Source: Syntrophorhabdaceae bacterium PtaU1.Bin034 (GTDB taxonomy: Bacteria > Desulfobacterota_G > Syntrophorhabdia > Syntrophorhabdales > WCHB1-27). From it: 64,000 nt of DNA. Below the pieces are notes generated by a model, which was given only the letters and a program-made list of their open reading frames with translations, had not been told where the DNA came from and did no database searches. Every line of letters begins with the position of its first letter. Position 1 is the first letter of the stretch. The translations under genes and the position numbers were made by a program. The DNA is taken from positions 18,020 through 82,019 of the forward strand of contig MVRP01000004.1 in assembly GCA_002067405.1 (NCBI GenBank). Reading direction: 5' to 3'. Positions 52,547 to 60,189 of the stretch are shown one piece after another.

Positions 52547-52580
52547 CGTAGGCGGCGTCTTTACCATATTCAGGAAGGAA

Positions 52581-55046
52581 ATGGAGGACTATTTCTCGAG
52601 CGTCAGGTTCGTCCTGATCTCGGCCCTGATCGTGGTCGTAGGCTTCGCCATCGCCTCGATAGTGGGCATGGCGAAGCCTACATTGCTCTTTCTCTACCTC
52701 TTCCCGTCCACGGTGAAGCTTTTCTCCTCTTCCCAGTTCATCGGGTTCTTCGGTCTCCTGATCGCGATCGTTCTCGGCTTCGACGCGATCAATCGCGAGA
52801 GGGCGTCGAGAACGCCCAGCAAGGTGGTCTCCCAGGCCATTTACCGCGATTCGATCATCAACGGCAAGTTCCTCGCGGGGATCGTCACCACCGGGGTCAT
52901 CCTCGTGTCGAGCGTGCTCGTCATCTCCGGTCCGGGCATCCCCATGCTCGGCATCGTGCCCGGCTCCGAAGAAGTGCTCCGCCTCGTCGTCTATCTCGTC
53001 GTCTGCCTTCCCTACGTCGCGTTCTGGCTCGGCATCTCCATCCTCTTCTCCGTGGTGTTCAAGAACACGTCCACCATCCTCGGCCCCATAGAAAAACTTT
53101 TCCAGGAACGCTTTCAGAACCCGCTTCCCGTGGGCGAGAGTCTTTCCATTGTGGCGTCTCATGTCATTTCCCTGTTCGCGCTCACTCTTCTTTGTTTCGG
53201 CATTTGCTATCTGTGGACCGAGGACAATTCGAATCTCTCGCGGATATATTTGCGGCCGCCGCTCTCGACCCGTGGGAAGAAATACAAATGGTCCAACGGT
53301 ATGCTTGTCCTTGTCATGATCGTCCTTTCAATGCGGCTCTTTGATCTTCAGATTTTACGGGGTGACGAAATGAAGAAACTCTCCGAGAGAAACAGGGTGC
53401 GCATCAGGAGAATCGTCGCGCCCCGCGGCGTTATCTTCGATAGGACGGGCAAGATTCTGGCGAACACGCGCCCCTCCTTCAACCTCTATCTCGTCCCGGA
53501 GGACATCAAGGACTTCAGCCAAACCGTAGACGGCCTTGTCGCCCTTCTTGATATCGAGCGCGACGATGTTCTCGAAAAGTTGAGGGAAGCAAGAGATTTT
53601 CCGTCATCTGTCCCCGTGAGGATCGCGTCCGACCTGTCGAGGGACGACGTCGCAAAAGTGGAAGCCAACAAGTTCTATTTGCCGGGGATCGCCATGCAGA
53701 TCGAGCCGAGGCGCAACTACCCATACGGGACGATGCTTTCCCACGTGCTCGGCTACGTCTCCGAGATCAGCGCCGAGGAGTTGAAGATGCCCCGGTACAA
53801 GACCTACAGCGTGGGCGACACGATAGGGAAGTTCGGCCTGGAACGGATGTACGAAAGATACCTGAGGGGCGTCGATGGCAAACGAATGGTGGAAGTCGAC
53901 GCATCCGGCAACGACGTCAGGATCCTCGGCACGATAGAGCCCGTGGCAGGCAACAGGCTCTATCTCAATATCGACATGGGGATACAGGCAACAGTCGAGC
54001 ATGCGCTTGAAGGAAAGAGCGGAGGCGCGGTCGTGGCCGATCCCCGGACGGGCGGCGTCCTCGCCCTTGTGAGCAGCCCTGCCTTCGATCCCAACCAGCT
54101 TGCCGCTGGATCCAAAACGTACTGGAAGACCGTCCTGACCGATCCGTCCCGCCCGCTTCAGAACAGGGTCATTCAGGGACGGTACCCGCCGGGATCGACT
54201 TTCAAGCCCCTCGTCGCCCTTGCGGCGCTCGAGAAAGGCGTCATCAGCGAGCATACGACCTTCACCTGCCCCGGACGTTTCGTCTTGGGCCGTCGCGTGT
54301 TCAAATGCTGGCAAAAAAGGGGGCATGGGTCGGTCTCCGTCCACAAGGGCATTGTCCGGTCGTGCGACGTCTTTTTCTACAACGTCGGTCTGAAGGTAGG
54401 CGTGGACAATATCCATGAAATGGCCGAAAACATCGGCATCACCAAGCCGACCGGCATCGACCTGCCCGGCGAGAAGAGCGGCCTCGTCCCATCGACCGAG
54501 TGGAAGAAGCGCACTTACGGTCAAAAATGGTACAAGGGGGAAACCCTCTCGGTGGCCATAGGCCAGGGTGCCGTCTGGCTCACGCCTCTGGAGCTCATGC
54601 AGCTCGCCTCTTTCATCGGCAACGAGGGCGTCGCGTTCAAGCCCCGGATAGTAGACAGGATAGTCTCTCCGGAAGGGGAACCGGTGAAGAAATTCGATCC
54701 CGTCATGACCATCGACGTGAAGCTCGACAAGGAGAACGTCGCCATAGTCAAAGAGGCAATGAAGGGCGTCGTGAACGAGCCCGGGGGCACCGCGTACGGC
54801 AGCGCCCGCCTCCAAAACGTGAGCATGAGCGGAAAGACGGGAACCGCGCAATCGGGCACGGGAGGGGCCGACCACGCATGGTTCATCGCCTATGCTCCGA
54901 GTGATTCGCCGGCGGTCGTTGCAAGCATACTGGTAGAGCATGGGCTCCACGGGTCGTCGGCAGCCTCTCCCATAGCCAAGGCCGTGGTGGAGACCATGTT
55001 CCCACAACCCGAGGCTCCGGAGACGCCGGCACTGAACGCACATTGA
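52581..55046 (+). CDS. mrdA: ABC-2 permease remnant fused in frame to penicillin-binding protein 2
   Basis: An 821-aa reading frame with two unrelated halves. Residues 1-211 are a shortened ABC-2 permease: FFGLLIAIVLGFDAINRERASRT, GISILFSVVFKNTST, then a jump to RFQNPLPVGESLSIV and a last helix LFALTLLCFGICY; a central block present in relatives appears missing. Residues about 235-821 are a complete transpeptidase: TM helix 241-257 (MLVLVMIVLSMRLFDLQIL), PRGVIFDRTGK, Ser539-x-x-Lys542 (PPGSTFK), Ser594-Cys-Asp (SCDVFF) and Lys752-Thr-Gly-Thr (MSGKTGTAQSG). PBP2 crosslinks elongation peptidoglycan. Translation starts at ATG 52581 (AGGAAGG upstream), or an internal TTG 53249 or ATG 53301 could yield PBP2 alone. 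rodA and mre genes are absent, so this may be a second copy. Codons favour G/C at third positions more than nearby genes. Confidence 0.85.
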   Translation: MEDYFSSVRFVLISALIVVVGFAIASIVGMAKPTLLFLYLFPSTVKLFSSSQFIGFFGLLIAIVLGFDAINRERASRTPSKVVSQAIYRDSIINGKFLAGIVTTGVILVSSVLVISGPGIPMLGIVPGSEEVLRLVVYLVVCLPYVAFWLGISILFSVVFKNTSTILGPIEKLFQERFQNPLPVGESLSIVASHVISLFALTLLCFGICYLWTEDNSNLSRIYLRPPLSTRGKKYKWSNGMLVLVMIVLSMRLFDLQILRGDEMKKLSERNRVRIRRIVAPRGVIFDRTGKILANTRPSFNLYLVPEDIKDFSQTVDGLVALLDIERDDVLEKLREARDFPSSVPVRIASDLSRDDVAKVEANKFYLPGIAMQIEPRRNYPYGTMLSHVLGYVSEISAEELKMPRYKTYSVGDTIGKFGLERMYERYLRGVDGKRMVEVDASGNDVRILGTIEPVAGNRLYLNIDMGIQATVEHALEGKSGGAVVADPRTGGVLALVSSPAFDPNQLAAGSKTYWKTVLTDPSRPLQNRVIQGRYPPGSTFKPLVALAALEKGVISEHTTFTCPGRFVLGRRVFKCWQKRGHGSVSVHKGIVRSCDVFFYNVGLKVGVDNIHEMAENIGITKPTGIDLPGEKSGLVPSTEWKKRTYGQKWYKGETLSVAIGQGAVWLTPLELMQLASFIGNEGVAFKPRIVDRIVSPEGEPVKKFDPVMTIDVKLDKENVAIVKEAMKGVVNEPGGTAYGSARLQNVSMSGKTGTAQSGTGGADHAWFIAYAPSDSPAVVASILVEHGLHGSSAASPIAKAVVETMFPQPEAPETPALNAH

Positions 55047-55521
55047 GGGACCGGCCAACGCCGCACTTTCAGAACAGAGCCGCCGCAAAAGACGCTTTGC
55101 GCCCCCCTTAATAAGATCTTGTGGTCCTCTGAGCGCCAAGCCCGGTTATTGTTTTCTGCCGAAGGTATCCCATTTAACAGACCCGTTCCAAAAACCGTAT
55201 TATGTTCGCCCTGAGAGCAGCAGACAGAATGGAACAGGTACATAGGTGTTCGGTTAGCCGCAAGCTGGGCCACCCCGTGGAAACGACAAGCGTACAGGGT
55301 ACCCTGCCCGCTCCTCCATTGTTCCTTCAGGCCATCGCAAGAGTTCCGTAAACGGTTGGCAGGATCACGTAGCCCGGGGAACTATCATGGTTGCTAAAGA
55401 TGCAAGAACCTGGAGCTGACCTCAAGGTGACACTATTTGCCTTGAGATGCGGAAAAAAACATGGAATGACGCGGCATCGAAGCTGCCAATACAATACCCA
55501 AAAAATAAGGAGGAAAAAGCA
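55047..55521. other. 475-base non-coding stretch
   Basis: No gene recognised. It contains an imperfect inverted repeat ACCTGGAG-N5-CTCAAGGT (55408-55428) and a second pairing CTCAAGG (55421-55427) with CCTTGAG (55440-55446), 75 bases before the lipoprotein start. These could be an operator or a leader hairpin; evidence is slight. Confidence 0.4.
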
Positions 55522-55662
55522 ATGAAGGTTTTGAAACGTTTTGTGTTTGTCTTTCTTGTGATTGTGGCGGGAGGCACTCTGGCCGGCTGCAGCTCCCACC
55601 AGGTTGTGAAAGGCGAGTCAGCGTCTCCTGCGCTGGCTGCCATAACCCGGGCCTCCCGCTGA
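55522..55662 (+). CDS. Very small lipoprotein
   Basis: A 46-aa protein. MKVLKRFVFVFLVIVAGG is a signal sequence and LAGC is a clean lipobox with Cys about residue 22, leaving a mature lipopeptide of about 25 residues (CSSHQVVKG...). AAGGAGG (55507-55513) is eight bases before the ATG, ideal spacing. Entericidin-like and other tiny lipoproteins look similar, but no family is claimed. It precedes the MscS gene by 17 bases and is probably cotranscribed. Confidence 0.65.
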   Translation: MKVLKRFVFVFLVIVAGGTLAGCSSHQVVKGESASPALAAITRASR

Positions 55663-55679
55663 AGGGGGTGGAAATAGAA

Positions 55680-56768
55680 ATGGAATCGGCAACCAACAAT
55701 TGGATCAACCTCGCGTGGGCTTCAGCAACCATACTCTCTGCAGGACTGCTAGGGTTCATCGTTATCTCTCTCGTTCTCTACATTGCCGGGCGCCTCGTGA
55801 AACCCGGCCTTCCCGTCATCTACGGGTCGCTCCTGGGTCATTGCCGTAAGCCTTTAAGACTCTTTGTCCCTTTGCTTGCCGCTTTTCTGGCCGTGCCTCT
55901 TCTCAATCTGCCTGAAAAAGGGATGACCATGTTGAGCAGGGTATCGAGCGCGTTTCTCGTTGCCGCCTTTGCGTGGTTGCTCGTGGGCCTTGTATCCGTC
56001 CTTGAAGACCTGGTCCTTGCCAAATACGACATCGGGGTTAAGGACAACCTTCAGGCGCGGAAGATAGCGACACAGATGCATGTCGTGAAGAGGATACTTA
56101 TTGCGGTGATCTTTGTTCTTGCAATGGGATCCCTCCTCATGCAGGTCGAAAGGCTCCGTGAAATCGGAACGGGTCTGCTCGCTTCGGCCGGTCTTGCAGG
56201 GATCGTCATCGGATTCGCGGCGCAGCGCACGGTTGCAAACCTTCTCGCCGGTGTCCAGATCGCGTTCAGCCAGCCCATAAGGGTTGATGACGTGGTGATC
56301 GTGGAAAACGAATGGGGCAGAATAGAGGAGATAACCCTGACATACGTCGTGGTAAGGATATGGGATATGCGACGCCTCATAGTGCCCATCAGTCATTTCA
56401 TCGAAAAGCCCTTTCAGAACTGGACGCGGGCCTCCGCCGACATCCTCGGCACGGTTTTCATCTACGTTGACTATACCGTACCGGTCGGGGAGGTCAGGGA
56501 CGAACTCCACCGGGTTCTCAAGGAATCCGACAGGTGGGATGGCCGGATATGGGGGCTTGTGGTCACTAACGCCACGGAAAGATCGATGGAGCTCCGGGCG
56601 CTCATGAGCGCCCCTGATTCAGGGACGGCCTGGGACCTCCGATGTGAGGTCAGGGAGAAGCTGATCGACTACCTTCAGAGAGAATATCCGGGCTCGCTCC
56701 CTAAAGTGCGTTATGAGCCCGGCAGCGCCGATCGTTCGAAAGACGCCGCGCCGCGAATTGATCTATAG
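55680..56768 (+). CDS. Mechanosensitive ion channel, MscS family
   Basis: A 362-aa small-conductance mechanosensitive channel. About four hydrophobic helices precede the pore helix ASAGLAGIVIGFAAQRTVANLLAGVQIAF, the Gly/Ala-rich TM3 of MscS, followed by QPIRVDDVVIVENEWGRIEEITLTY, the beta domain signature. It releases solutes on hypo-osmotic shock. The proposed start is ATG 55680 (GAAGGGGG 12 bases upstream); a GTG at 55668 is also in frame. It follows the tiny lipoprotein. Confidence 0.92.
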   Translation: MESATNNWINLAWASATILSAGLLGFIVISLVLYIAGRLVKPGLPVIYGSLLGHCRKPLRLFVPLLAAFLAVPLLNLPEKGMTMLSRVSSAFLVAAFAWLLVGLVSVLEDLVLAKYDIGVKDNLQARKIATQMHVVKRILIAVIFVLAMGSLLMQVERLREIGTGLLASAGLAGIVIGFAAQRTVANLLAGVQIAFSQPIRVDDVVIVENEWGRIEEITLTYVVVRIWDMRRLIVPISHFIEKPFQNWTRASADILGTVFIYVDYTVPVGEVRDELHRVLKESDRWDGRIWGLVVTNATERSMELRALMSAPDSGTAWDLRCEVREKLIDYLQREYPGSLPKVRYEPGSADRSKDAAPRIDL

Positions 56769-57036
56769 CCCGTTGACGGTCGAGGTTCCGACAGCGCGGC
56801 TCTCCCCGTCGGAAACCAAAAGAAGAGCACCTACCCGGGAGACGGCTTGAGGTAAGGACTATCCCAGGCCATAATGAATCAGCCTGACTCACCCAAGAAG
56901 CACTGGTCGCTCTCCATTAGTACAAGCACACCATCGACTTCACCTCATGAAATGACGGGAAAGCCTGGAAGCACCTTCTCTTCCCGCACTACACGGTAAT
57001 GACGAACATGAGCTTCGCGACCTTCACGGAACCGGA
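56769..57036. other. 268-base gap, no gene recognised
   Basis: Between convergent MscS and Crp/Fnr genes. Contains stop codons in all frames and no clear terminator hairpin. Confidence 0.5.
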
Positions 57037-57756
57037 TTAGCCCTCCGCCAATTGCTGCCCGAGAGCGCCAGCGCCGTCCGCCAGATTGCGAAGCTTTGTG
57101 GGATCGATTATGGTCAGAACAGCCCTTTTCTTTCTGATCATGTCGGCTCTCTCGAAATTGTTCAAAATGGTGGTTACCCGAACCCTCGAAAGCCCGGTCA
57201 GATTCGCAAGGTCCTCGTGCGTGATGCCTTTCTTTATCGTGATCCCCTGAGTTCCCTGCTCTCCCACCTCGGCTGCGAGGCTCACGAGCATACGAGCGAT
57301 CCTCGTCTGGGCGTCCAGAAAGGTAAGATCTTCAAGCTGAAAAGCCAAGGACCTGAATTTTCGGATGATCCTGTTTATGATCAAGAAAGCCACCCTCGGG
57401 TGCGCTTTTATAACGGACTCCACAGAGGATACAGGAATACGGCTGATTCGCGATTCTTCCAGGGCTATCGCACTCGCAAAATGGGGGTGCCCGTCGAAGG
57501 CGGCGTACTCGCCGAAAAAGGTGTTGCCTTCCTGGATCCTGATGATCTTTTCCGAGCCGTCCTCCTTAAGAATACTTATCTTTACCCTTCCTTTCCTTAT
57601 GAAAAAGAAGGCATCGCTCTTCTCGCCCTGCAAATACACCAATTTCCGTTCTTGGTAGGTTTTCGTGGTGGAAACGGCCAAGAGACCCGACAGTTCTTCT
57701 TCGAAACCTTTCGGGTCCCATACGACGTAAGGGGAATTGGGAATGCTTTCAAACAT
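57037..57756 (-). CDS. Crp/Fnr-family transcriptional regulator
   Basis: A 239-aa regulator from ATG 57756 (MFESIPNS); an ATG six codons earlier is possible. The cyclic-nucleotide-binding-like domain (about 20-140) includes VYLQGEKSDAFFFIRKGRVKISIL and GNTFFGEYAAFDGHPHFASAIALEES, and the C-terminal helix-turn-helix is HEDLANLTGLSRVRVTTILNNFERADMI. No FNR iron-sulfur cysteines are present at the N-terminus, and the cAMP-binding RxS motif is absent (HFASA), so the ligand is unknown. Confidence 0.9.
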   Translation of the reverse strand: MFESIPNSPYVVWDPKGFEEELSGLLAVSTTKTYQERKLVYLQGEKSDAFFFIRKGRVKISILKEDGSEKIIRIQEGNTFFGEYAAFDGHPHFASAIALEESRISRIPVSSVESVIKAHPRVAFLIINRIIRKFRSLAFQLEDLTFLDAQTRIARMLVSLAAEVGEQGTQGITIKKGITHEDLANLTGLSRVRVTTILNNFERADMIRKKRAVLTIIDPTKLRNLADGAGALGQQLAEG

Positions 57757-58155
57757 ACGAGCGCCTTGTCTCAAAGCCCTAAACCATCTTGCTAATGCTC
57801 TAAGAACCTATGTAGCACTTTTTGCTGACAAATGGAAGATTTGTCTTGTGTTCGACGCTCGCCGCCTGTCTCCCGTTTCGCCGGAACGCTGCATCCTTCC
57901 TTGTGCAGTAAACTTCCCGCGAGTGGCGATGAAAGAGCTTGGGAAGATCAACGTGGTCTACCTTCCTGCGCCTTTCATAAAGGAGGCGTTGGGATTGTCC
58001 GAGAGCGTAAAGTAAGGATCTATCCGGACAGTTTGCGTCGATTCTGCCCAATCGGCTGTCGACAATGCGTCATTGCGACCATTGTTCAAGCTCCAATTCG
58101 TGCTTAGTTTGAAATGGGGTTGCTGTTTCAAATAACAATTTTGCTTGCTGAGTGA
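57757..58155. other. About 400 bases between divergent genes, no gene recognised
   Basis: Lies between the Crp/Fnr gene and the DUF3943 gene, which point away from each other, so it should hold both promoters. No convincing -35/-10 pair or Crp-type palindrome was found by eye. Short open frames here look spurious. Confidence 0.4.
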
Positions 58156-59826
58156 ATGCGTAATATCGCCGGGCGTGCGAGAGGAAAAGCTGCATTATTG
58201 CTTACGGGACTTACTCTGCTTGCCCTGTTCATAACGCTTACATCAACTTTTGCCGACACAAGCATCAACTCTCGCTCGATGTATCCTTCAGAAACCGTCA
58301 AACCGCAGAATTTACAGGCAGGAAGTGACAACGCGCCTGATCGGTACAGCCTCTTGCCCTTGCTCAAAAGGCCTCCGGAGCAGAATGTTTTCCGCGTTTG
58401 TGATGGTGTTGACACTGGCAGATCGTTTTTGCAGGCAGATAGAAACGTCAAGCACACTGCTCCTGAAGGCAAATCGGTTCTGTCCCGCGAGCATCCAGTT
58501 GGCAAGAGCTATTGGCTACCGGCTCTGGAAATCGTTGGGTTTGAAGCTGCCTTAAATGGTGCTTCCCGGCTCGCTTTTCCCCATAAGACCACTGATGCGG
58601 GTAAAAAAACATACAGTAGTAATCCGTCAACGTTCTGGGACCATCTGACTGAAGGTCCGTGGAGGGCGGACAATGATAACTTCAAGGTCAACCAGTTGGG
58701 CCACCCGTATCAGGGTGCAATCTATCAAAATATTGCCCGGTCCACAGGTCTCGGCTTCTGGGAATCCATGGGCTATACTTTTATGGGCAGCTTTCTCTGG
58801 GAAATGGCAGGAGAAACGAGCAACCCGTCACTTAACGACCAGGTGGCGAGCGGTATTGCAGGCAATTTCCTCGGGGAACCACTTTTCCGCATGGCAAGCC
58901 TCTTGCTGGAGGGCCATGAACAGCCCGGCTTCTGGCGTGAACTGGGAGCGGCGGTGATCTCTCCCCCCACAGGCTTCAATCGTCTGGTTTTCGGTGAGCA
59001 CTTTGACGCTGTCTTCCCGAGCCACAACCCGGCCACTTTCTGGCGCCTGGACCTTGGTGCCAACATCAACACCCATCACTCGGGCCCCGATACCGGGGAC
59101 CTTCAGCACAATGGGGCACTGGCGGCCTTTTCTATGGACTACGGATTACCCGGAAAACCGGGGTACCATTACACGAGGGCCTTCGATTACTTCCACTTTG
59201 AGGCAAGGGCTGCTACGAACTATACCGAGAGCCTCGGAATACTCGGAACCCGGGGACTTCTTTTTGGAACCGACTACGATGTCGGAGACACCTGCAGGGG
59301 AATATGGGGGTTATACGGCACTTACGATTACACGTGGGCAAATCCGGTGCGTGTTTCGACTACCGGCGTCGCCCTCGGCACCACGTCTCAGTGGTGGCTT
59401 TCTCAGCGCGTCGCTCTGCAGGGCACTGCTCTTGCCGGCTTGGGGTATGGAGCAGGCGGCGATATATCAGGGTCAAGTGAGCGTAACTACCATTACGCGG
59501 GAACTGCCCAAGGCCTTCTCGATCTCCGGCTTATCATCGGCGATCTTGCCATGCTCGACTTCCGGGGCAACCAATACTATATCAGCGATGTCGTTGCAAC
59601 AGCACCGAAGGGCAGTGAAACTGTCACGCGGGTGGACCTTGGATTTGCGGTTCGCGTATATGACAGACAGGCTGTTGCCTTGCAATATCAATTTTTCCAC
59701 AGAGATACCCATTATCGGGGGATTGAAAACCAGAACCAGGAGATGGGGGTATTGTCACTGGTGTATACGTTCCTCAGCGATAAAGGATTCGGCACAGTAG
59801 AATGGCGAGATTCTTCAGCCCGGTAA
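58156..59826 (+). CDS. DUF3943 family exported protein
   Basis: A 556-aa protein with a signal sequence (AALLLTGLTLLALFITLTSTFA, ending before DTSINSRS). The DUF3943 region spans about 170-290: DNDNFKVNQLGHPYQGAIYQNIARS, FWESMGYTFMGSFLWEMAGE and SGIAGNFLGEPLFRMASLLLEG. The C-terminal half is beta-strand-rich with aromatic alternation (LDLGANINTHH, ALQYQFFHRDTHY) and is likely an outer-membrane barrel. DUF3943 proteins are found in Gram-negative envelopes; their role is unknown. The stop TAA is at 59824-59826. Confidence 0.83.
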   Translation: MRNIAGRARGKAALLLTGLTLLALFITLTSTFADTSINSRSMYPSETVKPQNLQAGSDNAPDRYSLLPLLKRPPEQNVFRVCDGVDTGRSFLQADRNVKHTAPEGKSVLSREHPVGKSYWLPALEIVGFEAALNGASRLAFPHKTTDAGKKTYSSNPSTFWDHLTEGPWRADNDNFKVNQLGHPYQGAIYQNIARSTGLGFWESMGYTFMGSFLWEMAGETSNPSLNDQVASGIAGNFLGEPLFRMASLLLEGHEQPGFWRELGAAVISPPTGFNRLVFGEHFDAVFPSHNPATFWRLDLGANINTHHSGPDTGDLQHNGALAAFSMDYGLPGKPGYHYTRAFDYFHFEARAATNYTESLGILGTRGLLFGTDYDVGDTCRGIWGLYGTYDYTWANPVRVSTTGVALGTTSQWWLSQRVALQGTALAGLGYGAGGDISGSSERNYHYAGTAQGLLDLRLIIGDLAMLDFRGNQYYISDVVATAPKGSETVTRVDLGFAVRVYDRQAVALQYQFFHRDTHYRGIENQNQEMGVLSLVYTFLSDKGFGTVEWRDSSAR

Positions 59827-59832
59827 CCGGCA

Positions 59833-59979
59833 GTGGCAAAGGCAGTGGATAAGCTCAATGAGAAGTTCGGGGAGCGCACGGTGACCTTCGCGTTGACACT
59901 GACAGAAACGCGGGAGAAAGAACACGGGGTTATTTCTCTCGCGTGGCGGCCGTCGGGGGTGAGAAAAAGCGACGTCTGA
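59833..59979 (+). pseudogene. C-terminal fragment of a Y-family (DinB-like) DNA polymerase
   Basis: From 59833 a 48-codon frame reads AVDKLNEKFGERTVTFALTL then GVISLAWRPSGVRKSDV and TGA 59977-59979. The pattern 'ALDxLNxKFGxxTVxxA ... ISPAWRPSGVR' is the end of DinB/UmuC-type polymerases. Nothing of the catalytic palm is upstream; instead the DUF3943 stop lies seven bases before it in the same frame. It is therefore an orphan tail left by deletion or recombination. Identification is from a short segment. Confidence 0.5.
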
Positions 59980-60189
59980 TCAACTCAGGGAGGGCCCCGA
60001 TTCTCCGTGCGGATATTTGTTATCTGCTGAACCGAAGATCTCTTGATAAATCTCCTCACGTCGGACGCACCTTACCCTTGGTCATGAGGGTATCGACCAG
60101 CAGCATATAGCTCCCTCTGAAGGACCAAACGGTCCAACATGGTTTCCCGGGAGGTTGCCGCTGAAAACACCTTAAGGGACGCATCAGAG

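Noticed and set aside
53604..55139. 511-aa minus-strand frame
   Set aside because: Opposite the PBP2 half of the fusion, whose catalytic motifs are intact; its sequence is His/Arg-rich and resembles no family.
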